From Bacteroidales bacterium (lineage in GTDB: Bacteria > Bacteroidota > Bacteroidia > Bacteroidales > UBA1715): 56,768 nt of DNA. The position numbers were made by a program, and so were the translations under genes. The stretch is from assembly GCA_016714605.1 (NCBI GenBank), contig JADKDL010000021.1, positions 1 through 56,768 of the forward strand. Direction: 5' to 3'. Positions 46,931 to 56,768 of the stretch are shown here, piece by piece (the first letter of the stretch is position 1; each line of letters begins with the position of its first letter). Under the pieces are notes generated by a model. The model made no database searches. It was not told the origin of the DNA and saw nothing but the letters and a program-made list of their open reading frames with translations.

Positions 46931-47960
46931 TTATGATATATTTTGAATTTCATATCGTGCAAGTGGGGTAATAGATTGATCGGTTATTTGATTTTTTAAA
47001 TATTTATAGTAACCTGTTATCCCAATCATTGCAGCATTATCTGTAGTGAATTTTAATTCGGGAAGAAAAATATTTAATTTTTTTTGCTCTCCAATTTCAA
47101 CCATTGCATTTCTAAGACCTGAATTTGCAGAAACTCCACCGGCTAAAACAATATCTTTTATTCCTGTTAATTTTTGTGCTTTCAGTATTTTATCTGTTAA
47201 AATTTCTATTATTGTTTTTTGAATAGAAGCTGATAGGTCAATAACATTATTTTCAATAAAATGTTCGTCTTTTTTCAACTCATCTCTAATTAGGTAAAGA
47301 AAAGAAGTTTTTAATCCGCTAAAGCTGAAATTTAAATTTTCAATATTGGGTTTGTTGAATTTAAATTTATTTGCATTGCCAAGTTTAGCATTTTTATCAA
47401 TTACTGGACCGCCAGGATATGGTAATCCAATAACTTTTGCACATTTATCAAATGCTTCACTGGCTGCATCGTCAATTGTTTGACCAATAATTTCCATTTC
47501 TAAATGGCTTTTTACAACCAAAATTTGAGTGTGTCCACCAGAAACGAGAAGACACAAAAACGGAAATGATGGATGTTTTTTTTCCACACCCACTTCTCTA
47601 ATAAATGCCGACAAAACATGACCTTGTAAGTGATTTACTTCAATTAACGGAATATTTTCACTGCGAATGCTTTGGCAAATGATGTACTTCTCCAATAGTG
47701 AGCCTAGCAAACCCTAATCTTGGTAAAGCTACGGCTGTAATTTCGTCTTTGCTTTACTCCTAGCCTCGGTTAATAGCTAAATCAATTACCGGCACTATGT
47801 TTTGCTGGTGCGATCGCGATGCCAATTCAGGTACAACTCCTCCATATTTTATATGAACATCTTGATTGGCTATAATATTAGATAGTAAAGTTTCGTTTCG
47901 GAGTACTGCTGCTGATGTATCATCACATGAAGACTCAATTGCTAGTATTGTTACACTCAT
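46931..47960 (-). CDS. tsaD: tRNA N6-adenosine threonylcarbamoyltransferase (broken)
   Basis: Two frames of one gene. 47960-47760: MSVTILAIESSCDDTSAAVL and HIKYGGVVPELASRSHQQNI. 47710-46931: IEVNHLQGHVLSAFIREVG (metal-binding His pair), LLVSGGHTQILVVKSHLEME, DDAASEAFDKCAKVIGLPYP and VLAGGVSANSGLRNAM, ending in LARYEIQNIS. In between, several base errors hide the GPGLLGSLLVG-like loop (seen as VALPRLGFARLTIGE). The sum, about 343 residues, is normal. TsaD makes the t6A37 tRNA modification with TsaB and TsaE and is normally essential, so the breaks are likely errors. Confidence 0.85.
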
Positions 47961-48005
47961 TAATTTGTATGCAAGTTATTTCCTGTGTAATATCAGAGTT
48001 TTGGT

Positions 48006-48021
48006 TACCTTTGCAAAGTTA
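48006..48021. promoter_or_regulatory. back-to-back -7 boxes of tsaD and tamB
   Basis: TACCTTTG (48006-48013, plus) directly abuts CAAAGTTA (48014-48021), which is TAACTTTG on the minus strand. Both fit TAnnTTTG, and together they form the palindrome CTTTGCAAAG. Confidence 0.5.
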
Positions 48022-48040
48022 GACTAATTAAGTAATAGAT

Positions 48041-51000
48041 ATAAAAAAAATAAAAAAAATATTATCCTTACTTGCTTATTTATTGAGCTTTGTTTTAGTG
48101 TTATTGCTATTACTCTATTCTGTTTTTAAATTAAGTATTGTACAAACTTATTTAACAAATACAATTGCACAATTGCTTTCAGAAAACTTGAAGTAAAAGT
48201 AACTATTCAAAAAGTTGACTTTGTTTTTTTTAATGGATTGCAATTAGATCAAGTTCACTAAGTTTCTGGTATTAAAGGTGATTCGCTCTTTTTGTAAATA
48301 GATTTATTCTTAAAACCAGTGATGTAGATTTTTTGAACGTAAAGTTACGATTACCGATATTGAACTATCAAAATGCTATTTGTACTATTCAAATAGATTC
48401 AATTGGAAATTCAAATTTTGATTTTTAAAAATATAAAATCATCCTCCTCCGATTCTACTTCCGCCGCATGGCCGGCAAGTGTGTAAATGGATTGATGATT
48501 AAAACGTTAAGGTGAGCGTATCACAAGCTATTAAATCGGAAGTGATTGATGGCGAAATAGACTTTTCTAAGTTGCTGTTTGATAGTCTTAATTTCTATGC
48601 AACATTATTACAGTTTGAAAATAATATTTTCTATTTTATTGTTGATAATCTTTCCTTTAAAGAGAAGTCTGGGTTTGAAAGCAAGATTTTGACTGGTCGT
48701 TTTTTATGAATGGAAATTACAATAATATAATGTTTCAATAAATAATCACAATCATTAAAGCCTACTTTGATTTTTAAAAGACATTTAAAGATTTTAGCAA
48801 TTCTCTGAAAAATAAATATTAAAGCAACTTTGAAGATGTAGTTTATCCTTCCGATTTTAAGTGTTTTTGTGGCGCATTAATAGTTTTGAAGATGCTATCC
48901 ATTTTTCGGAATATTAATTGAACCAACCAAGATTTAAAGCTGCGGGGATTTTAGGATTTGGTATGAAAAGAACTTTTTTTCATGGAGACATGACATATAT
49001 TTTTTTTAACGGATATTCATAACACCGAGATATTTTTAGATAAAAAGAATGACTACAAACGCTCAGAAATTTAACAGTTCTTTTGAAAATCAGAAAAGCA
49101 GTCAAAGAATAAAAAGCAATTATTCCTGAAGAACTTAAAAGATTAGGTCATTTTGAATATAAAGGCAATCTTTACCGATATCAACGATTTTATTTTTATG
49201 GAAAACTTACTGTGTGGAAGAGGCTGGGCTGGGCGATATCGTGGGTCAAACCATCCATTAACTCAACACTATCTTAAAAGGGAAGCCAAAGCTTTAAATT
49301 CTTGAACTAGGCAATGTTTTAGCCAATCCCTCGTTCGGTACCTCTAAGTTTAAATACAGGAATCGATGTTTCATTTGATTGGAAAACAATATAGATGCTT
49401 ATGTTAAAGGATCTATTTCAGAGTTTGTTTTGTGGCCAATTATTCTTATTTCCGAATCAAATGGGATCTATATATTTCAAAAAATTGATCTGATGGTGAA
49501 TGGCGTTGATTAATGATAAAAATATTTCAATCTAGATTGTAAAGAGTTCTAAATATAAGGTGAGGTTCCTGAACTAGATTTTACTGCGGTTGTTAAAGGG
49601 GCAAATTTAGCTGTTGAATTTGCTAAAGATTCACTTTCTAGTTTTTGGGCAGATATTGAAGTTTTCTTTTTTGGTAAAATACAGGATGTCCGAGAAACAT
49701 GTTTGTGTGAGAAATCTTGGGTCATTCAAACAGCTTTACTGTTTTTATTCACCCGCAGGCAGATTTAATTCGTAGATATGTCGGAAAAAGAAAAGCATAT
49801 TCAATTACAATCTCAACTTATTGATTTTACTCTGAATGGAATGTTTTCTTTAAATCTATTTTTGATCAATTTTGATTTCATCTTTGCATCATTATATTCC
49901 TTCATTGCCTCATTTAAAGGATTATAAAAATGACATTCGATATTGCTGATTTTACTTTTGTCTGCAAACAAAAGATGCTGATAATTTTTTCTTGATATTT
50001 TATCCGCAATTTGCAATTGCAAATAATTCATATTGGAGGTAAGTATGTTTCGAGGATACTCATAGTGCAAGTAAACGCGGATTTTGCATATGTGAATTTC
50101 AATGATTATTCATTTAAAAATGTACCTAAATAAATACAGAAACAGAAAGCTGATGTGTTTGTTTAATTCCGTATTTGATTGTACTATGTTTATAAAATAG
50201 AATTTGAAAAAGTTAAAGCTTCTGTTTTCTTGCAATCTGATATCATAAAATCAAAATTGAATTAGCTAGTCAAAAAGCAGGTAAGTTTGCGGAGAATTAT
50301 CGTTTTTGCCTTTATCAACGCATTGATGAAAAAATATTTTAGGTGGAAATAATAGATAGTGGATCTTGTACCGTAAAAGATTCTGTATGAGATATTCTGA
50401 AACTAAGTTTAATATATCAGAATCTGGTGTTGTGATTGATGGTTTTAAAATTGAAAATAAAAACAGAAGTAACATTTGGTAAACGGCAAAATTACAAAAT
50501 CAGAGACTGACACCTTGCTGGTTTCTATTAGAGATTTTCTATCTTCTGCTTTTAATCTAAAGCCATTTCTGGCAAATTATGAGCGACCTTTTGAAGGAGT
50601 TTTAGATTGCAATATCTATCTTCAATCGGCATTGCAAAATCCTAAACTTACTCTCATAGATTTGGTTGTTGATAGTTTAATTCTGAATAAAGAAAGAATT
50701 GGTAAATTATTGGTTAAATCTAGATGGAATCAATAAAGAGAAGCTTTAGAGTTGGATGCAGAGATTGAAAAAGTTTCACAAAATGGCTACTCTTCAGCGA
50801 GATATCTTTATGTTCACCAAGTTATTAGCATTGAATTTGGACTTTTGACAATCTCTATTTATCGGCTTATAAATCGCTCTTAAAATCTTCACTCAAAGAA
50901 CTTAAAGGATATGCCAGCGGTAATATTTCTGTTCTTGGGCAAATTGATAAACCTCTTTTTTATGGCGATATTTTTATAAAGGGCGGTGGATTTACTTTGA

Positions 51001-52497
51001 AAACGCTTAATTCTCCTTTTACAGTCTCTGGTAAATGTAGTTTTTAGAGACAGAAGATTGTTTTCGACAATAATACTTTGAGAGATAATAATTTAAACAT
51101 GGCCAAACTCAATGTCATTTAGATTTAGTCCTTTTCCTAATTATCTTTATGATATATCTATCGAGGGTACTAATTTTCTGGCTTTAAATACTACAAGAAA
51201 AGATAATGAAGATATGTATGGAACGGTTCTTATGTCGATGGTATTATTAATATCATTGGTGATTCGTTTCTTGGTTCTGATTATAATATTGTTGCAAAAA
51301 CAACAGGAAAGTCTATTTTAGTATTCCAATACTATCATCAAATGGAGAAATAAACAGTAATTTTATAGATTTTGGAAATTATAATGCCGACTCTGTTGCA
51401 AATCTTAAAAAAAAGGAAAAAGAAATTGGCTCGGAGTCTAATATTAGTTTTGATTTAGAAATAACGCCCGATGTTTTGATTCAAATTGTATTAGATGGGA
51501 AGTAGCCGGAGATATTATTAAAGCTCGTGGTATTATAAGGGATTTTAATATTTATAACTCAAAAAAACGATGTTAATATATTTATGAATATCAAATAGAT
51601 AATGGAGATTATCTATTTGTCAGCGGAAGCTACTTGTAAATAAAAATTTGATATTGAGCCCGGAAGTACGATCTTCTGGATCAGTGGATCCTTATAAGGC
51701 CGATATTAATTTAAATGCAATATATAGAACCAAATCATCATTATCAAATTTGATGAGATTAGTTGAAAGATACTACTGACTGATACAAAAAGCGAAAGGT
51801 TTGTTGAGGGTAAGGTATTTATCTGAAAATGAATTAATGGTCCCTGAAATTGAACTTAATATAACTGTACTTCCACTGTAAATGAGGCAAAAGGAGATTA
51901 TTAATATTTCCACAAAAGAAGATAAGAGTATGCAGTTTATGTTTCTTTGCTCTTAACAACTTTTTACGATCCTAATAATCCTAATAACTTAGAACTTCTT
52001 GGCATTCCAAACGCTCTGAACGTTACAACTATGGAGCTTCTATCTAACCTGAAAGTAATTGGTTGTCTAAAATTAAATACAGTAACAATTTAATGTAGGT
52101 GGCCAAAATTGAAGTGGCAGACCCTTGCAGTCAAAACAACTACTGATGAAGTTGAAGTGGCAATTATCAACTCAATTGCTGGAAAGATAGAGTTTCGGTG
52201 AGTGTAAACGGAGTTACTGAGTTTGGAGTTCAAGGTACCAATGATGCAGGAGAAGCTACAAAGAGTACCGGAAATAGTTATGACGGGAATATTGGAGGTA
52301 AAACTCAATAAGAAAGGCAATCTAAGACTTAGTAAGGTTTCTCTCAATTTAGCAATGATCCTTTGATGAATCACTGGAACTCATCTACCTCAAGGTCTAG
52401 GCTCTTTTTATACAAAAGAATTTAATCTATTTGCCGATCTTGTCAAAAACAAAAAAGCAAACAAAGAAAAAATTATAGAGACAGTATCTTACATTGA
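48041..52497 (+). pseudogene. tamB: tamB, translocation and assembly module protein (many frameshifts)
   Basis: No long open frame, but the fragments in order describe a TamB/DUF490 protein. Start: KKILSLLAYLLSFVLVLLLL (membrane anchor), KLSIVQTYLTNTIAQLLSEN and IQKVDFVFFNGLQLDQVH. End: NKKGNLRL, then QGLGLFYTKEF-like frames and YRDSILH with a stop at 52495-52497. The span (about 1486 codons) matches Bacteroidota TamB. It is an inner-membrane-anchored, beta-groove protein spanning the periplasm that helps outer-membrane protein or lipid delivery. It is divergent from tsaD. The start codon is hidden by an error (ATAAAAAAAATAAAA at 48041). Confidence 0.72.
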
Positions 52498-52571
52498 AAA
52501 TAAATTCAGATATCGTAATAATCTGTCAATAATTAAGAAATATACTTAGGTTCATTTCTTATTCTTCTTTA

Positions 52572-52579
52572 TAACTTTG
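52572..52579 (+). promoter_or_regulatory. -7 box of nhaD
   Basis: TAACTTTG, 27 bases before the ATG at 52607. Confidence 0.45.
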
Positions 52580-52606
52580 ATATATAATCTTAAAAAATCT
52601 ATTATT

Positions 52607-54160
52607 ATGTTTTTGGCAATGGTAATTTTATTTGTTCTAGGCTGTTATTTTTTTATAGCACTGGAGCATACTGTAGTATTGATAAGGTTGCTTCAGCATT
52701 GTTGTTAGGGAGTGGTCTTATGGAGTGTCTACGTGTTAAATGGATTTGGATATCCTGGGGCAGGGTTTTAGTGAAGTGCTTGGACAAAGCATGGTGGTGG
52801 TAATCTAGGAAATTACGTTGTTGAGTTTATTAAAGGTGATTTAGAAACATCATTTGATTGAGATTTCTTGAAATTTCAATTTTCCTTTCTTGGCGCTATG
52901 ATAATAGTAGAAGCTAAAGTTGATAGACATGGCGGATTCAAAATAATTACATAAACTTAATTAAGAGCAACTAAAAAGGCAAAGCTGTTATGGATTTTTA
53001 GTATTCTTGCCTTCTTTCTATGTCGTCGGTGCTATAGATAATTTTACAACAACTATAGTAATGTTAGCATTGCTTCGTGAACTAATTATGTGATAAGAAA
53101 GAAAGATGGTTTTTTGCTTCAATGGTTGTGTTAGCTTCTAATGCTGGTGGTGCATGGTCACCAATTGGTGATGTGACTACGATAATGTTGTGGATAGGTG
53201 AACAAATATCTGCCGGAGCTATTATTAAAGATACTTTTTTGGTGAGTTTAACATCATTATTAGTTCCTACTATTGTATTGAGCTTTATATTAAAAGGTAA
53301 TGTTGTTGCTCCTGAAGTCATTGCCGACGAAAATAATGAAGAGTGTTTCAAGTAAAGAGTCAAATTTATTATTTGTTTCTTTAGGTGAGTGCTTTATTGT
53401 TTGTGCCTGTATTTAAGATAGCGTTACACACCTTTCCTCCTTATTTAGGAATGTTGTTTGACTCAGTATTATTTGATTACTACTGAAATACGCATCAGGA
53501 AAAAAATCCTTGTGCTGGGCTTAGAAAATTCAATGTAATAGCTATTTTAAAAACACGTAGATGTTGCAACTGTATTCTTCTTTAGGAATATTATCGGCAG
53601 TTGCAGCAGCATTGCAGTCAGCAGGTCATTTATCTGTATTCAGCAAATACATTAGATGTAAACATAGTGGAAATGTATATGGAATTAATATTGCAATCGG
53701 TATATTATCTTCGTCATTGATAATGTGCCGTTGGTTGTGCGTAATGGGAATGTATTCAGTTATGCCTGATTTTGTGGCAATTTAACTCCGGAATTACTCG
53801 TTTACCTTAAACAAATTCAGTTTTCAAATAGGCGAGTTGTCTGTTGGAGTAAATTCATTGGTTAAGTCCCGAAATTCTTGCAGGATTAAAACAATTTAGC
53901 GCCGAAGATTTCCGCATACTTCAAACAATAGAAGCTGACAATTATCATATGCAAAAGAATTTGTTGCTGATGGCAATTTTGTAAAGTTTTTAGCGTATTG
54001 TGCCGGTACAGTGTGGTGGTATTTTATTATTGGTTCGGCAGCCGGTGTTGCAGCAATGGGGTTAGAGAAAATTGACTTTGTTTCAGTATTTGAAAAATTA
54101 GCTGGATTGCACTTTTAGGTTATTTATCTGGCAGTTGTCTATATACTCATGTTTGCATAA
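52607..54160 (+). pseudogene. nhaD: nhaD-type Na+/H+ antiporter (frameshifted)
   Basis: Start MFLAMVILFVLGCYFFIALE, the NhaD start. Next come frames with FFLGAMIIVEAKVDRHGGF and KLLWIFSILAFFL, then the longest open piece MVVLASNAGGAWSPIGDVTT with MLWIGEQISAGAIIKDTFLV, the transport core. Later parts include LSAVAAALQSAGHLSVFSK-like and WWYFIIGSAAGVAAMG. The end reads LLGYLSGSCLYILMFA in mixed frames, stop 54158-54160. About 518 codons. It exports Na+ using the proton gradient in the inner membrane. The breaks are dense as in its neighbours. Confidence 0.75.
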
Positions 54161-54315
54161 AATATTCGAATTGAAAAATGTTTTTTGATAGTTCAAATCC
54201 AAAACATTTAGTATATTTCTTCTTTAAATGGGATATACTTTTTTATTATGTATATCCTGCTTTTTTTTATAACTTAGCACTAATAAATAGGTTTGATTAG
54301 CTAATATTATATGTT

Positions 54316-55039
54316 ATGAACATTACTCAGGATTATTGCAAATAAAGCAAATTAGTTATGTAATTGCAGAACAAGTGGGCGGTATGGCTAATGAAGTTGT
54401 AAAAGAAGAACTGAATTTGTTTGATATGACTTTTTAAAAGGAGGTTGGATAATGATACCAATTTTCATCATAAGTCTATAATTTCTGTTTATATATTTAT
54501 TGAACGTTTCTATGTCCATTCAACGTGCTGCAAAAGAAGATAGTCATGGTCTATAAGCCAGAGATTAAGAATTATATAACTCAAGGCAAGGTGGGAAGCA
54601 ATGGCTCTTTGCAAATCCAATCAGAGTACTATAGCTAGAATGATAGAAAAAGGAATATCAAGAATAGGACGACCTCTACCAGATATAAATGCAGCAGCTG
54701 AGAATGTTGGAAAACCTGAGGTGGCAAAGCTTGAGAAAGGCTTACCTACTTTAGCAACATCCCCAGGAGCAGCACCCATGGTTGGCTTCGGTACGGTAAT
54801 GGGTATGATTTGGCAGCATTTTACGATATAATTAATGTAGAAGGTGGAAACCTAAACGTTTCGGTACTATCTAATGGTATTTATACTGCAATGTGGTAAC
54901 CACGGTTGCCGGTCTTATTGTTGGTATTACTGCATACTTTCAGATATATTATTTTAGTTTCTAAAGTAGATAAAGTTGTTTATCAGTTAGGAGCTAAGAA
55001 CAACGCAGTTTATGGATTTATTAAAATGAACCAATATAG
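54316..55039 (+). pseudogene. exbB: ExbB/MotA/TolQ proton channel protein (frameshifted)
   Basis: Pieces in order: LFDMTF (start region), MIPIFIISL with a membrane helix, VSMSIQRAAKEDSH, RNYITQGKV, then the long open piece MALCKSNQSTIARMIEKGIS, NAAAENVGKPEVAKLEKGLP and TLATSPGAAPMVGFGTVMGM, and NVSVLSNGIYTAM, TTVAGLIVGITAYF, VDKVVYQLGAK with a stop near 55037. The start is ATG 54316 or 54311. It couples the proton gradient to TonB at the inner membrane. ExbD and TonB genes follow directly. Confidence 0.78.
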
Positions 55040-55042
55040 CTT

Positions 55043-55441
55043 ATGTTCATAAAATCTAGAAATAAGGTAAGTGTTGAATTCAATATAGTCAATACTGATA
55101 GATATTGTATCTTTTGTTGTTGATTTTCTTTTAATTACTTCAACAATGGTTAATCCGAACGGATTATTGGTGCATTCACCTAAAAGCTCAAATCAACCTT
55201 CGCAGAAAACTGCAACCGGCTAAAAATAATTACTTCCTTGATTTGCAATTTGCTGTAGAACAAGAGTATGTGCCAGGCCTTGAATTGTTAGAGTCTGCAC
55301 TGGGGAAGCTAAATTGGCTGGTAACGACCAAACCTGCAATAGCTGGCACATGCCGATAAAACAGTGACCATAGAAAATCTTGTAAAAGTTATGGATATGG
55401 CAACAAGAAATAAGTGGAAAGCTGTTTTAAGAACACCTTAA
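55043..55441 (+). pseudogene. exbD: ExbD biopolymer transport protein (frameshifted)
   Basis: Starts 4 bases after exbB. Frames give MFIKSRNKVSVEFN, TDIVFLLLIFFLITSTMVNP (membrane helix with the conserved proton-path Asp), NGLLVHSPKSSNQPSQKTA, then VKVMDMATRNKWKAVLRTP at the end, stop 55439-55441. Length about 133 residues, as usual. It is the second part of the ExbB-ExbD-TonB energy complex. Confidence 0.75.
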
Positions 55442-55450
55442 CGTTTTTTT

Positions 55451-56381
55451 ATGACAGGAAATAATAAAAATAGTGCTTTAATTGGAGCAGTATTGTTTCA
55501 CGTAATTCTGATTCTGATACTGATATTCAGCACCTTTCTACACCACCACCCACATTTCCTGACCCAGAGGGTATAACGGTAGATATATGTATGGATGAGA
55601 CTGGAATGGGTGAGACTGAGCCTTTATTCAATCCAAATCCTGAACCTATTACTCCTGTCATCAACAGAAACCGAACCTGTATCTGTGAACCTGATCAGCT
55701 TATACCCCTACCACTAGGAAGATGATTCTCCTACCGAGAGGAAATTAGAAAAGAAAAGGAACTTCTGTGAGAAAAGAAAAAAAATTAGAGAAGATTAGGA
55801 AAGAAGAGGAAAGAATAAAAAAAGAAAGGAAGAAAGAAAATTGCTTGAAGAGGAGAGAAAAAGAAAGAGCAAAGAAGACGCTAAAAAGGCATTACAAGAT
55901 AAAATGAATAAAGCATTGGTCAGAATACATCTTATACTCCTGGACCTCAGGTACTGCCGGAGGTACTGGAAATCAAGGTAAACCTGATGGAGTAGCCGGC
56001 GCCAACAATTATAAAGGAGGAGTCCTCTGAAATGGATATGCTTGGTTCTGATGGTAGAGGTGAGGGCAGTTTTCCGCAAGCTTTCAAAACCGGAATTCAA
56101 GTTGAAGGCAAAGAAGTTGTTGAAATATTGGTTGATAAATACAGTAATGTAATTGTAAGCCACAATTCGCGCCAAAGGTCTCCACCACCGCCAACGAAGA
56201 GCCATTTAAAGCAGCACAAGAAGCAGCTAAGAGAGCAAAATTCACCACAACCGAGTCTGATGCTACTGGCAAAAGGTTATATTACTTATATTTTGATTTG
56301 CAAATTACTTTCAAATCGATTTTCAAAGAAAAACCCTTAGTCTCAATAAACCAAAACGTGAGCGGAGGAGGAATGGTGTAG
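55451..56381 (+). pseudogene. TonB-family energy transducer (frameshifted)
   Basis: ATG at 55451: MTGNNKNSALIGAVLFHVIL with ILILIFSTF, the inner-membrane anchor of TonB-like proteins. A Pro-rich then a Lys/Glu-rich region follows (about 55730-55900: REEIRKEKEL, ERREEE-type runs), which spans the periplasm. Then Gly/Asn-rich text (TAGGTGNQGKPDGVAGANNY) and a C-terminal domain read as EMDMLGSDGRGEGSFPQAFK, VEGKEVVEILVDKYSNVI and KRLYYLYFDLQITF, ending near SGGGMV at 56381. Follows exbD by 9 bases. The Lys/Glu region is low complexity and misaligned by several indels. Confidence 0.68.
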
Positions 56382-56412
56382 TGGCTTCTATTCTACTTAG
56401 TATTTAAAAATA

Positions 56413-56768
<356 letters not shown>

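Noticed and set aside
43699..52497. Gene decay of a reduced or endosymbiont genome
   Set aside because: Essential genes are hit at the same rate as others and damage increases toward the end of the window. Error is simpler.
55730..55900. Lys/Glu-rich stretch as a separate coiled-coil gene
   Set aside because: It lies between the membrane anchor and the C-terminal part of the TonB-type gene and is the expected periplasmic spacer.

Overview
The window is AT-rich DNA from a member of the Bacteroidota. The signs are type IX secretion (T9SS) cargo with type A and type B C-terminal domains, a PorP/SprF protein, Bacteroidota-only families (BT_3928-type DoxX protein, DUF1599, DUF6913), TAnnTTTG promoter -7 boxes and no obvious Shine-Dalgarno sites. 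The DUF1599 - BT_3928 - tpiA - prmA order also fits. I cannot name a genus. No rRNA, tRNA, CRISPR array, transposase or prophage gene was seen.

Layout. 1-4.8 kb: two tandem paralogous minus-strand genes for secreted GloVer-repeat proteins (the first runs off the window) with near-identical upstream regions. 4.8-7.5 kb: a repeat-rich stretch with MITE-like elements, a VapBC-type toxin-antitoxin pair, a SlyD-like prolyl isomerase and a cluster of nested palindromes. 7.6-17.6 kb: one giant gene (about 3340 codons, one frameshift) joining an RCC1-like propeller to Ig-like repeats and a T9SS type B tail. 17.9-29.7 kb: housekeeping genes (DUF6913 gene and dapA; a 1583-residue secreted orphan; prmA, tpiA, BT_3928 gene and DUF1599 gene; folP; rplS). 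29.8-32.6 kb: a broken AddB-like nuclease/helicase gene. 32.8-43.6 kb: a PorP/SprF gene divergent from a second giant type B cargo gene that begins with a GH8 glycoside hydrolase domain and is split by several frameshifts. 43.7-56.8 kb: recF, a SiaB/SiaC partner-switch cluster with three SiaC-like genes, tsaD, tamB, nhaD, exbB, exbD and two TonB-type genes, nearly all broken by dense small indels and stops.

How it works together. The PorP/SprF protein probably serves the adjacent GH8 giant as an outer-membrane partner for type B cargo, and the ExbB-ExbD-TonB block would energise outer-membrane transporters. TamB serves outer-membrane protein assembly. The SiaB/SiaC cluster looks like a phosphorylation-controlled partner switch.

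Sequence quality. Frameshifts are rare before about 29 kb, appear singly to 43.6 kb and become dense afterwards. They hit genes that are normally essential or widely conserved (rplS, tsaD, recF), often at homopolymers, and a 37-A run lies near the end. The simplest reading is falling base accuracy toward a contig end, not gene decay. Coordinates of broken genes are best estimates from joining frames by eye.
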